From Lachnospiraceae bacterium (GTDB lineage Bacteria > Bacillota > Clostridia > Lachnospirales > Lachnospiraceae): a stretch of DNA of 64,000 nucleotides. The stretch is taken from assembly GCA_021770345.1 (NCBI GenBank), contig JAETRD010000009.1:62001-126000 (forward strand), read 5' to 3'. The position numbers were made by a program, and so were the translations under genes. The stretch's first letter is position 1, and each line of letters starts with the position of its first letter. Under the pieces are notes generated by a model, which ran no database searches, had not been told where the DNA came from, and saw only the letters and a program-made list of their open reading frames with translations. Positions 53,218 through 61,815 of this stretch are shown in pieces.

Positions 53218-53518
53218 TTCCGCAATAAATGCCTGGAGCGCCTCCGGGTGGTGGGCACTTTTTTCTTTTCTGGCGGTTAAGAACGCTCAGACATAAAAAG
53301 AAACGCCGTCCTGTTTGCATAGGATACGGAACAGACTGTCAAAGATATGAAAACAACCGCCTTTTTCTATTAAGTTTCAACTTCGTCACAAGTTGGGGGG
53401 AAGTCACGAATTAGGACAGGAAACTCCCGCCTTTTCAATTAGCAAGATATTCGATAAAATTCTTCGGATAATTAGTAGAAACACTATTCTGATTAGCAAA
53501 TTTAGATAGGTAAGAATA

Positions 53519-53548
53519 CCGAAAACTCTGGAATTCCAGTGTTTTCGG
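53519..53548 (-). terminator. Terminator after tRNA-Arg
   Basis: A 13-bp stem with one mismatch (53519-53531 with 53536-53548) and a 4-nt loop, just downstream of the minus-strand tRNA gene, with a weak T-rich tail. Confidence 0.6.
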
Positions 53549-53560
53549 CATTTCTTAAGA

Positions 53561-53634
53561 CGTCGCTAAGAGGATTTGAACCTCCGGCCTACCGCTTAGG
53601 AGGCGGTCGCTCTATCCAGCTGAGCTATAGCGAC
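53561..53634 (-). tRNA. tRNA-Arg, anticodon CCU (reads AGG)
   Basis: A 74-nt cloverleaf: acceptor stem of seven pairs (GTCGCTA with TAGCGAC), D-arm with AGCTCAGCTGGATAGAGC, anticodon stem ACCGC/GCGGT with loop CTCCTAA, and T-arm with GGTTCAAATCC. The 3' CCA is not encoded. It lies at the right border of the accessory region; tRNA genes are common integration sites. Confidence 0.96.
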
Positions 53635-53702
53635 TTTTATTAATTGTTCCATATCGGAACTTCTCTATTTTAACATATCAGAGAAAAAATTGCTACAATT
53701 TT

Positions 53703-54581
53703 TTAACTGTTATATTGAATACTTCCCTGCATCCAGATATTTCCTTTGAATCTCCGGCCTACCTGCGGTTCGCCGAGCAAATCTTTCTGATTGATACAGA
53801 CGCTGAAATACATATCGTTGCACAGAATTTCCAGCGCGTAGACATTCTCCTCTGTTACATCATTCTGCAGCAGTGTACAATCCATGATTTCCCCGAGTAT
53901 CGAATACTGATCACTCTCGATCCCGTAAGGCATCAGATATGAATTTACAATACTCAAGATATCTTCGTGGGTAATGCGCCTTGAAAGCATCGAATATGTG
54001 TCGATGTCCTCAAGTGTCAAATTTTCGATTGCGTCTTCGTCGCCTTCCCTTGCCGCTGCGATCAGATGACTGCGGTCTGGCCCTTCCTTTTTCATACTCC
54101 TTCCTTTATTTTCTGTCTTGTTTACCGGAAGAAGTATTCTTCCCTCTGTGGACAATGCACCTAAAATAACACCCTCCGTCAGATTCCGGCGGCCGCCTTT
54201 CTTTTTGACAGTCAGAAAATCAATTATATTCTGCAGATAAAATATCAGTGTCACACCAAGTCGCACTTCGTCGCAGATTCCGGCATATGATTCCTTTTCC
54301 GCATGTTTTTCTATATCTGCAGGTTCTCTGGTAGAAAGATTCTTCCCGCAAAAGTACGGATAGTAATAATCCAGTTCAAAGGTATCGTCATCCACATAAT
54401 TTCCGCGCAGTGATATTCCGAAAAATTCTCCAAATTCCTTTGAAATCTCCGCAAACTCATTTCCCTCCGAATCCGTAGCTGATTTTTCTACCGTCGGATG
54501 TTTCATAATCTCATCAAAAATCAATTCCAATTCTTCCTTTTTTATGTTTGAAAATCCTATTGCTCTCAAAAATTTATGCAT
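53703..54581 (-). CDS. DUF3881-family protein
   Basis: 292 residues starting MHKFLRAIGFSNIKKEELELIF, which is typical of DUF3881, a family largely confined to Lachnospiraceae and relatives. An acidic and beta-rich protein without helix or signal peptide. Function unknown. Precedes the tRNA gene in the minus-strand order; 31 bp after the HD-GYP gene. Confidence 0.75.
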   Translation of the reverse strand: MHKFLRAIGFSNIKKEELELIFDEIMKHPTVEKSATDSEGNEFAEISKEFGEFFGISLRGNYVDDDTFELDYYYPYFCGKNLSTREPADIEKHAEKESYAGICDEVRLGVTLIFYLQNIIDFLTVKKKGGRRNLTEGVILGALSTEGRILLPVNKTENKGRSMKKEGPDRSHLIAAAREGDEDAIENLTLEDIDTYSMLSRRITHEDILSIVNSYLMPYGIESDQYSILGEIMDCTLLQNDVTEENVYALEILCNDMYFSVCINQKDLLGEPQVGRRFKGNIWMQGSIQYNS

Positions 54582-54612
54582 TTACTATCCTCCTTTCCAA
54601 ACCCCGCCTTAT

Positions 54613-55650
54613 TTATTCCTCTATCTGTAAAATGTTTATTTTTTTATTTTTATTCAATTCATATACCGCTTTCGTCAGATTGTTTTCCTCGTCTAAAATT
54701 CTTATGACGGGACGAATCGAATTATCGCTCTGCGCAATCACGATTCCGGTCTCACCAGTCGTAAGTCTGACTTTTGTTCCAACCGGGTACCGTGCCACGA
54801 GACGCTGTATCACTTTTGTGACGCTTCTTTCATATAAAATATCCGATGCCTCCACAAGATATTCTAATATCTGCTGTATTCTGCTTCTCTTACATTCCAT
54901 TCCGCACATTGCACAATCCAGCGCATCACATACCTGCAGAATTTTACATTCTATTTCTCTTGTCTTTTGTTTGAGTGGAAATCCCGATCCATCCTTTCGC
55001 TCATGGTGTAACAGGACCATTCTTTTGGGAAGTTCGTCCAGCCACTTTTCCTCTTCCAAAGCCGAGTAAGCCAATATTGTATGCTTCCGGTATTCAAACG
55101 CTTCCGCGGCAGAGCTTTTCTCAATTTCATAATTGATATAGGGTACCGTAATATATCGAAGTCCCAGATCGTGAAGCAGACATCCGAGTGCAACCTGTCG
55201 CAGAGATTCTCTCTCCAGCCCGATCTTTCGCGCTACCATAACGGCAAGCAGAGTTACTTCAACGGTGTGTTCATATAAATTTCCGTTGCGTTCCTCCATA
55301 TCGATGACAATATTTTCATCCGCAGAGAGAATGTCCTCGACGATTTCATCCGCCAGAGGTTTGATTCTCTCCAACGATTCCTTCCCCCGATAAATATGCT
55401 TCCCCAATATTTTTCTGACTTCGCTTATGTATTCTTCTCTTTTTTCTCTGTCAATAATGTGATGCGGTTTTTCTTCCGATTCATATGGGTCTTCAATACA
55501 AACCGTATCTATTCCGAGAAATGAGATCAAATCCAGATATTCCGGTTTTAAAATTGTTCCTTTGGAAATCAGGGTCTCTTTTTCTTCCGTGATTACCGGT
55601 TCCGCCAATTTCTCCCCGCCTTTTAGCGTACTTACCAGCCTGATCCTCAT
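54613..55650 (-). CDS. HD-GYP-domain protein (c-di-GMP phosphodiesterase-like)
   Basis: 345 residues. N-terminal 100 residues of the DUF3391-like type (RLVSTLKGGEKLAEPV), then HD-GYP with HDLGLRYIT (in place of HDIGK) and HHERKDGSGFP (GYP region), and a C-terminal beta domain (VGTKVRLTTGETGIV). The metal-binding His/Asp pair is kept, but the usual Lys after HDxG is Leu. Activity is therefore likely but not certain. Confidence 0.82.
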   Translation of the reverse strand: MRIRLVSTLKGGEKLAEPVITEEKETLISKGTILKPEYLDLISFLGIDTVCIEDPYESEEKPHHIIDREKREEYISEVRKILGKHIYRGKESLERIKPLADEIVEDILSADENIVIDMEERNGNLYEHTVEVTLLAVMVARKIGLERESLRQVALGCLLHDLGLRYITVPYINYEIEKSSAAEAFEYRKHTILAYSALEEEKWLDELPKRMVLLHHERKDGSGFPLKQKTREIECKILQVCDALDCAMCGMECKRSRIQQILEYLVEASDILYERSVTKVIQRLVARYPVGTKVRLTTGETGIVIAQSDNSIRPVIRILDEENNLTKAVYELNKNKKINILQIEE

Positions 55651-55659
55651 AATGGCATT

Positions 55660-56163
55660 CTACTCCGTCTTCCCAGTCCCCATCGCTCTGTTTAAAGCTT
55701 CTTTTTCCTCTTCTGACAGTACAATAATAGAATTTCCGTCTACAATTTCTTTAATATATGTATAGCAGCCCTCTCGCGTGTGCATCGCGTTGATAATAAA
55801 TCCGTTGTTTTTTACGTCGAGCATTGCAAGAGAAAAACTCAGTTTTCCGCCCATCTCATGAAATGCATCATACTTGATTAATCCCATTTTCTGATAAGTA
55901 TGACACATATCCGAAAAAAGCCTTTCGATATTTTTTCTGTTCTCGGCGTTTGCTTCCAGCAGATCATCTACCTGATTCAGGCGCCTGATCAAAGTATCTT
56001 CGAGATTCTTTGCATTCTTTCCTCCCATAAATACCCGATAGCCTTTTTTTAGTTTACGCATCTGTGCGATATTAATGACAGTGAGTATCAGCAGCAACAG
56101 AACTACCCCTGCCAGTCCGATTATAACATAATCCGATTCAATTCCCAAATACTGTGAAATCAT
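55660..56163 (-). CDS. DUF4446-family membrane protein
   Basis: 167 residues from the ATG at 56163 (GAGAGGA ribosome site; 56175 is an alternative). One helix (about 10-33), a helical region and the conserved GLIKYDAFHEMGGKLSFSLA with HTREGCYTYIKEI, which is DUF4446. Members are commonly found next to parB in Clostridia, as here (31-43 bp downstream). Function unknown. Confidence 0.82.
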   Translation of the reverse strand: MISQYLGIESDYVIIGLAGVVLLLLILTVINIAQMRKLKKGYRVFMGGKNAKNLEDTLIRRLNQVDDLLEANAENRKNIERLFSDMCHTYQKMGLIKYDAFHEMGGKLSFSLAMLDVKNNGFIINAMHTREGCYTYIKEIVDGNSIIVLSEEEKEALNRAMGTGKTE

Positions 56164-56206
56164 ATTTCCTCTCATTCTGCCGTACAGGCATTTAAGAACA
56201 TTCGTT

Positions 56207-57130
56207 CTATTTTTCTATGGTTCGTATTAAATCAATGATTCGATCCAATTCTTCCATCGAATAATATTCAATTTCTATTTTTCCTTTTTTGTCATCTTTT
56301 TGATTGATTGCAACTTTTGTACCGAGTATTACTTTCATCCTTTCCTCAAGGTCCCGATAAATTGCTTCCAGTTTCGGGTCTTTCTTTTCGTCTGTTTTTT
56401 CACTCGGATATTCTTTTTCCTGCTGTACTTTCTTAACCAGTTTTTCGGTGTCGCGGACATTGAGTTTATTGTCGGCCACTTCCTCGGCTACTTCAATCTG
56501 CCTCTCCGCGTCTTCTATCCCAAGCAGTGCTCTCGCATGACCCGTCGTCAGCCTTCCGGCAATCACCATCTCCTGTACTCTGTCATTTAATTTCAGCAGC
56601 CGCATCGAATTGGTAATTGCAGTTCTGCTCTTTGACACCCGCTCGGCCAACTCATCCTGTTTCAGATTAAATTCCGTCAACAGTTTTTTATAGGCAACCG
56701 CTTCCTCGATCGGATTTAAGTCTTCTCTCTGTATATTTTCAATCAATGAAATTTCTGCTTTTTCCTGCTCGGTCAGATCTTTGATAATAACCGGAACTTC
56801 TTTCAGACCGGCTATCTTTGCTGCCCTCCATCTGCGCTCTCCGGCAACAATCTCGTAATAGCCCTTTTTGTCTTGTACCAAAAGCGGCTGCAATACTCCA
56901 AACTGTTTGATCGACTCCGACAATTCTACCAGCGCATCTTCATCAAAATTCTTCCGCGGCTGTTCTCTGTTCGGTTCGACTTTATTGATATTTACAAAAA
57001 TACCTTCCACCGCTTTTTCATTTGGATTCGTATTGCCCCCGACCATTTCCGGAGTTGCTTTCACACTTACTTTATTTGGAATCAGAGAATCAATCCCTTT
57101 TCCCAGTCCGCCTTTCTTTGCTGCCGCCAT
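56207..57130 (-). CDS. parB: ParB/Spo0J chromosome-partitioning protein
   Basis: 307 residues. ParB/Sulfiredoxin-like N-terminal domain with GERRWRAAK (CTPase box 2), EISLIENIQREDLNPIEE, and the HTH AERVSKSRTAITNSMRLL with TTGHARALLG. ParB loads on parS as a CTP-dependent clamp and recruits SMC. Two parS sites lie about 1 kb away. It is three bp downstream of parA. Confidence 0.96.
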   Translation of the reverse strand: MAAAKKGGLGKGIDSLIPNKVSVKATPEMVGGNTNPNEKAVEGIFVNINKVEPNREQPRKNFDEDALVELSESIKQFGVLQPLLVQDKKGYYEIVAGERRWRAAKIAGLKEVPVIIKDLTEQEKAEISLIENIQREDLNPIEEAVAYKKLLTEFNLKQDELAERVSKSRTAITNSMRLLKLNDRVQEMVIAGRLTTGHARALLGIEDAERQIEVAEEVADNKLNVRDTEKLVKKVQQEKEYPSEKTDEKKDPKLEAIYRDLEERMKVILGTKVAINQKDDKKGKIEIEYYSMEELDRIIDLIRTIEK

Positions 57131-57133
57131 CTC

Positions 57134-57901
57134 TTATACCCCTGTCCTTTCCATCACTTCTTTTGCCAATAAACGATAGCTTTCTGTTCCCGCAGACTTG
57201 GCATCATACAGATTAATCGGTAATCCGTGAGACGGAGCTTCTGCCAATCGTATATTTCTCGGTATCAGGGTCTGATAAATATTGGCGTCCAGATTCTCTT
57301 TTACATTATCTACGACCTGGTTTGACAAATTCGTGCGGACATCATACATCGTAAACACGATGCCGTCAATAACCAGATTCGGATTCAGTCTCTGCTGTAC
57401 CAAATCTATTGTATGTATCAACTGACTCAACCCTTCCAGTGCATAATACTCACACTGAATCGGAACCAACACCGAATCTGCGGTCGTCATCGCATTGATT
57501 GTCAGCATATTTAAGGAGGGCGGACAATCAATAATGATATAGTCATAGTCATCTCTTATATAATCCACGGCATTTTTTAAAATATATTCTTTTTCCGGAA
57601 TACCCAGTAATTCAATTTCCGCACCTGCAAGATTGACATTGGACGGAATAATTTTCATTTTATCTACTACCGTATCTGACATACTCTCTTTAATCGAACA
57701 TTCATCCAACATCAATTCATATACGGTATTTTCAAGCTCGTTCTTGTCCACTCCAAGCCCGCTCGTCATATTTCCCTGCGGATCCAAATCGATTGTCAAC
57801 ACTTTCTTTCCCGCTTCTGCAAGACAGGAGGATAAATTAATTGCTGTTGTTGTCTTTCCGACTCCTCCCTTTTGATTTGCTATCGCTATAATTCTACTCA
57901 T
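57134..57901 (-). CDS. parA: ParA/Soj ATPase
   Basis: 255 residues. Deviant Walker A KGGVGKTTT (about residues 11-19), followed by Walker A' LTIDLDPQGNMTSGLG and Walker B YIIIDCPPSLN. ParA binds DNA with ATP and, together with ParB, controls chromosome segregation and replication initiation. It is upstream of parB in the same operon and adjacent to parS sites, in the near-origin block with rsmG, mnmG and mnmE. Confidence 0.96.
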   Translation of the reverse strand: MSRIIAIANQKGGVGKTTTAINLSSCLAEAGKKVLTIDLDPQGNMTSGLGVDKNELENTVYELMLDECSIKESMSDTVVDKMKIIPSNVNLAGAEIELLGIPEKEYILKNAVDYIRDDYDYIIIDCPPSLNMLTINAMTTADSVLVPIQCEYYALEGLSQLIHTIDLVQQRLNPNLVIDGIVFTMYDVRTNLSNQVVDNVKENLDANIYQTLIPRNIRLAEAPSHGLPINLYDAKSAGTESYRLLAKEVMERTGV

Positions 57902-58021
57902 AACCTCTCCTCTTTTTGTTTCATACTTATTCTTTTCCTGTTTATTATATCATTAATGCATTCTCATTTCTATAGTTAATATGTTTACATCGTTTCAATA
58001 CTTTACGATTTTTTTGTTCAA

Positions 58022-58037
58022 TGTTTCACGTGAAACA
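58022..58037. other. parS: parS site 1 (consensus)
   Basis: The sequence TGTTTCACGTGAAACA is the exact 16-bp palindromic consensus of Firmicutes parS. Confidence 0.97.
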
Positions 58038-58080
58038 AAATTCCCGAGCAAATGTTTCACGTGAAACATTTTCGGGAATC
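58036..58080 (-). terminator. Terminator of the DegSU-like operon, built on parS 2
   Basis: On the minus strand the arms 58061-58080 and 58041-58060 pair over about 18 bp (with small imperfections near 58049), and four T residues follow. The stop of the regulator at 58090 is 10 bp before it. Confidence 0.7.
58053..58068. other. parS: parS site 2 (consensus), within a terminator hairpin
   Basis: A second exact copy of TGTTTCACGTGAAACA, 15 bp after the first. It forms the core of the hairpin that ends the LuxR-type regulator transcript. Confidence 0.97.
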
Positions 58081-58089
58081 TCATTTTTA

Positions 58090-58734
58090 TCAAATAGTAA
58101 TCAGATTGTTTCGGATAGCAAAGACCGCAGCCTGTGTTCTGTCTGTTACATGTATTTTTTTAAATATATTTGACACATGATTCTTCACCGTACGTTCACT
58201 GATTTCCAATTCTTCCGCGACTTCTTTGTTATATTTTCCGACCGCCAATAATTTGAGTACCTGTAATTCACGTCTCGTAAGCTCTTCAATTAATTCATTG
58301 TCATGATTACGATCTATCATTTTTGAATTTAAAACAGGAATCAGACTCGGCTGAATATAATCTTCCCCGTTTATCACAGAGAAAATTGCTTTTTTCAATT
58401 CGGCAGATCCGGAGTCTTTTACCAGATAACCGTTTACTCCAATATCTACTGCTTTTAACAAATACTCTACCTCATTATGTACGGTGAGAACTAATACCTT
58501 TATTTTCATATTGGTACTTCGTATTTTTTCAAGTACTTCCAATCCATTCATCTTTGGCATATTAATATCCAGCAGAAGAATGTCCGGTATCTGTATGGCA
58601 AGCTTATTCAAACAATCTTCTCCGTCACAAGCTTCTGCAATTACTTTAAAGTCACCTTCTAATTCCAATAATTGTTTTAATCCTTCCCGTATCATTGAAT
58701 GGTCGTCTGCTATCATTACATTTATAACTTTCAT
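58090..58734 (-). CDS. NarL/LuxR-family response regulator (DegU-like)
   Basis: 214 residues: receiver with MIADDHSMIREGL, LLLDINMPKMNGLEV and the Lys in YLVKDSGS; C-terminal LuxR HTH with LTRRELQVLKLLAVGKYNKEVA, split by the motif SERTVKNHVSNIFKKI. The kinase gene overlaps by 4 bp. DegU-like systems regulate motility, exoenzymes and biofilm; the targets here are unknown. Confidence 0.9.
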   Translation of the reverse strand: MKVINVMIADDHSMIREGLKQLLELEGDFKVIAEACDGEDCLNKLAIQIPDILLLDINMPKMNGLEVLEKIRSTNMKIKVLVLTVHNEVEYLLKAVDIGVNGYLVKDSGSAELKKAIFSVINGEDYIQPSLIPVLNSKMIDRNHDNELIEELTRRELQVLKLLAVGKYNKEVAEELEISERTVKNHVSNIFKKIHVTDRTQAAVFAIRNNLITI

Positions 58735-59753
58735 ACTTCTCCTTCCTTCTTCATAATCGGTACTTCCACTTTTATTTTTGTCCCGCAGTCAATCTCTGAA
58801 TCAATCGTAATTTTACCGGATAGAAGATACACTCTCTCTTTCATCATAGATAATCCAAACCCCGAATTATCCCCTCTTAACTTTTTCTCAAGATTTGCCG
58901 TATCAAATCCGCTCCCATCATCCTCTATCTTTACAGAAATTTTGTCATCGTCATATCGCAGTATCACCTGTATGATCGACGCATTGCCATGACGGATCGC
59001 ATTGCTGCATCCCTCCTGAATAATCCGAAGCAATGTAATACCGATCACTGATTTAATCGAATAAGGTTCACCTTCCACTGTAAAATCTATTTTTCTTGAT
59101 CCATCACTTTCTAATTTATCCAGCGCCCTTTCTATTGCTGCATCCAATCCAATATCATCAAAAGACATCGGACGAAGATTATAAATTAATTCCCTGGTAT
59201 CATTGATAATCTCCCGAATCATTTTTGACATTTTATTTAATTCCAGCTTGCAGCGAATCGGATCTTCCTCTACAATCTTACTGCAAAATTCCGTTTTATG
59301 TACAAGACTTGTCAGGTTTTGTGCCGTAGAATCGTGAAGTTCTCTCGAGATACGCTGCCTTTCATTTTCCTGTGTTTCAAGCATCGTAATACAAAAAACT
59401 TCATCATTATAATCGGAATCATGATCGAATTTGAAATGCCTTTTCGCCTTCCTGATGACCGCGGACAATTCCTTGATATTCCTTTCGGACGCAGCGTAAC
59501 GTTCCTTCTCTTCCTTCAAGGACTCCTTCATTTCTCTCTGCTCTTCCAAAAGCTCCTGTATTTTCCTTTTGTTTTTTACGTTTACATCACGCGGAGTAAA
59601 GGATTCATAAGTCGGGTCATTTGTCTCATCCAGCAGCTTTATAAATTCCTCATTTTCTCTCAGATGAATATTCAGGTCATGAATTCTTTTCTCCAAATCC
59701 ATCTGTTCTCTGAGATACTCGCTCTGTAATTTTTTCAGATATGATACAACCAT
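58731..59753 (-). CDS. Cytoplasmic histidine kinase (DegS-like)
   Basis: 340 residues without a transmembrane helix. The N-terminal 130 residues are coiled coil (DegS-like sensor), followed by the HisKA_3 dimerisation box ERQRISRELHDSTAQNLTSL and a catalytic domain with IKIEDDGSGFD-type G1 (VKIEDDGSGFD) and GLSMMKERVYLLSG. Fits the DegS family (about 385 residues). Coupled to the regulator. Confidence 0.88.
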   Translation of the reverse strand: MVVSYLKKLQSEYLREQMDLEKRIHDLNIHLRENEEFIKLLDETNDPTYESFTPRDVNVKNKRKIQELLEEQREMKESLKEEKERYAASERNIKELSAVIRKAKRHFKFDHDSDYNDEVFCITMLETQENERQRISRELHDSTAQNLTSLVHKTEFCSKIVEEDPIRCKLELNKMSKMIREIINDTRELIYNLRPMSFDDIGLDAAIERALDKLESDGSRKIDFTVEGEPYSIKSVIGITLLRIIQEGCSNAIRHGNASIIQVILRYDDDKISVKIEDDGSGFDTANLEKKLRGDNSGFGLSMMKERVYLLSGKITIDSEIDCGTKIKVEVPIMKKEGEV

Positions 59754-59967
59754 CTTTTACCTCGAACGTATGTTTGTATATGTATTTCTATAAATCAGTA
59801 TTATTTTATACTAATTATTTTATTATGAAAAGCAAAATTTGCTATAATAAAAATTTTAATTTGTATAACCTTATAAAACAGGCTATAATATAAATAGAAC
59901 GTCTGATTTTCATTCGGATATTACAATAATAAAATATGTGTCACGCCACACAGGATCGGAGATTACC

Positions 59968-60924
59968 ATGAAAAAAAATATCAAGCATTTTTTTCTGCTG
60001 ACAGCCTTTGCCGCCGGTACCATTCACTTAGTAAACCGCTTTGTTGACCACACAGCAGAAATGAAAAATATTCTTAAATCACAGACCGGCGATTACTACA
60101 ACTGGAAAAACGGCAACATCTACTACACAAAGAGAGGCAGCGGTTCCCCCGTTCTCCTGATTCATGACCTGGATCCAATCAGCTCCTCCTATGAATGGTG
60201 CCGTATCGTAAAAAAATTAGAAAAAAAACATACGGTATATACGCTTGACCTGTTAGGCTGCGGCCGTTCCGAAAAACCCTGTCTGACTTATACCAACTAC
60301 CTGTATGTACAGCTGATCACCGATTTCATCAAAAATGTGATTGCCGAAAAGCCGGACGTCATCACAACCGGATCTTCCGTTTCGTTTGCCGTCCTTGCAC
60401 AGAATATGGACAATGGCTTAATGAAGAGAATTATCGCGATCAACCCGCCGGCTGCAGCGAGCTTTAATCAGGGACCGGACCAGTATTCTACAATCCGAAA
60501 GACATTGTTGGAGCTTCCGATTATCGGAACGCTTCTCTACAATATCAAAACACACGAGACAAACATTGCAAAATGTCTGCGTGAAACTTATTTCCATAAA
60601 CCGCAGCTTGTCTCAAGTAAAATGCTTGACGCTTATTACGAAGCGGCTCACTTAGACCACAGCCATGGAAAATATCTGATGGCAAGCATTGAGGGACATT
60701 ATACTTACAATCCCATCCTTCACGCTTTAAAGAAACTCGAAATACCGGTTTGTGTAATCATGAGCAGAAATATTTCAAATGCAGTTTCTATCGGAGATTC
60801 TTATGTTCACGTTAATTCTCTTATAGAGACTTCCTACATCTCAAATGCCGGAAAGATACCGCAACTCGAGGTTCCGGATAAATTACTGAATATCATTTAC
60901 ATGTTTTTAAATGACAACAAATAA
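59968..60924 (+). CDS. Alpha/beta-hydrolase-fold protein, probable loss of catalytic His
   Basis: 318 residues from the ATG at 59968 (CGGAG before it). A hydrophobic N-terminus (7-22) may be a membrane anchor. The fold is recognisable from VLLIHDLDPISSSYEW, TLDLLGCGRSEKP and the nucleophile elbow TTGSSVSF (Ser137, in GSSVS, where the last Gly is Ser). The C-terminal loop reads SNAGKIPQLEVPD, where active enzymes have GHxPxxExP, so the catalytic His is Lys. Hence probably non-enzymatic or altered. It stands alone between the DegSU-like pair and rsmG. Confidence 0.8.
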   Translation: MKKNIKHFFLLTAFAAGTIHLVNRFVDHTAEMKNILKSQTGDYYNWKNGNIYYTKRGSGSPVLLIHDLDPISSSYEWCRIVKKLEKKHTVYTLDLLGCGRSEKPCLTYTNYLYVQLITDFIKNVIAEKPDVITTGSSVSFAVLAQNMDNGLMKRIIAINPPAAASFNQGPDQYSTIRKTLLELPIIGTLLYNIKTHETNIAKCLRETYFHKPQLVSSKMLDAYYEAAHLDHSHGKYLMASIEGHYTYNPILHALKKLEIPVCVIMSRNISNAVSIGDSYVHVNSLIETSYISNAGKIPQLEVPDKLLNIIYMFLNDNK

Positions 60925-60960
60925 CAACCGTCCTTATACCATATAAATTTTCTTCTAAAT

Positions 60961-61013
60961 AAAAAGCTGTCCGCTGATATTGTAATTCATTTCTGTCAGC
61001 AGACAGCTTTTTT
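60961..61013. terminator. Bidirectional terminator
   Basis: An imperfect 17-bp stem (60961-60977 with 60996-61013) with A- and T-rich tails on both sides; ends the hydrolase gene (+) and probably rsmG (-). Confidence 0.8.
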
Positions 61014-61033
61014 CACAGATTTCATTTGACGGA

Positions 61034-61071
61034 CCTTCAGTGAACAAAGAGACACACGCTTGCCACTGAGG
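61034..61071. repeat. Dispersed palindrome (copy 3), directly after rsmG
   Basis: An inverted repeat with cttcagtg and cactgagg arms and the shared gacacacg loop, just after the stop of rsmG. It belongs to the same family as 6394-6443. Confidence 0.6.
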
Positions 61072-61072
61072 A

Positions 61073-61789
61073 TTACTTCAACGGATCTTTTGCTGGGGTC
61101 CCCGCCTTTCTCGGATATACCTTCGGCGTTTTCTTTTTCTTCTCTATCATTACAAACGAACGCCTCTGCTCTCCCAGGTTAAAATGATAAACCCGATTGA
61201 CCGCTCCCCCTAAAACCAAAATCGATTTCTCCGCGGCAGCCACTTCTTCTTCAATTTCGCCCGATTTGTAGGAAATAAACATTCCCCCCTCTTTGACAAA
61301 CGGAATACAGTACTCGCTCAATGTGGATAAGTTTGCCACGGCTCTGGAAACACAGAGGTCAAATTGTTCCCGATATTGTTTATTTCTCGCTATTTCCTCC
61401 GCTCTCGCATGAAGTGCCTCTACATTTTCCAGGCAGAGACGATTCTGAACCTCAGATAAAAACTTAATCCGCTTATTCAGGGAATCCACCAACACCAATT
61501 CGATCTGCGGAAACGCAATTTTCAGCGGAATCCCCGGAAAACCGGCGCCCGTTCCCATATCGATCAAACGCACCTTCCGGTTCAAATCATAAACCTGACA
61601 AAGGGAAAGGCTGTCCAGAAAATGTTTTTCGATCACCTCATCAAAATCCGTGATAGCCGTCAGATTCATAACCCTGTTTGTCTCGATTAAAAACTCATAG
61701 TAATCAATAAACTGTGTGATCTGGCTGTCCGTTAAATCAATATTTAATTTTCCAAGTCCCTGTCTGAATTTTTCTAAATGATAATTCAT
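61073..61789 (-). CDS. rsmG: 16S rRNA (guanine-527-N7) methyltransferase RsmG
   Basis: 238 residues: SAM-binding motif LIDMGTGAGFPGIPLKIAFP (about 70-90), the VLVDSLNKRIKFL segment, LCVSRAVANLSTL and the basic C-terminus. RsmG methylates G527 in 16S rRNA (loss gives low-level streptomycin resistance). It follows mnmG by 26 bp in the standard mnmE-mnmG-rsmG order. Confidence 0.96.
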   Translation of the reverse strand: MNYHLEKFRQGLGKLNIDLTDSQITQFIDYYEFLIETNRVMNLTAITDFDEVIEKHFLDSLSLCQVYDLNRKVRLIDMGTGAGFPGIPLKIAFPQIELVLVDSLNKRIKFLSEVQNRLCLENVEALHARAEEIARNKQYREQFDLCVSRAVANLSTLSEYCIPFVKEGGMFISYKSGEIEEEVAAAEKSILVLGGAVNRVYHFNLGEQRRSFVMIEKKKKTPKVYPRKAGTPAKDPLK

Positions 61790-61815
61790 CTGTCCCTCTC
61801 ACATCAAATCCGAAA

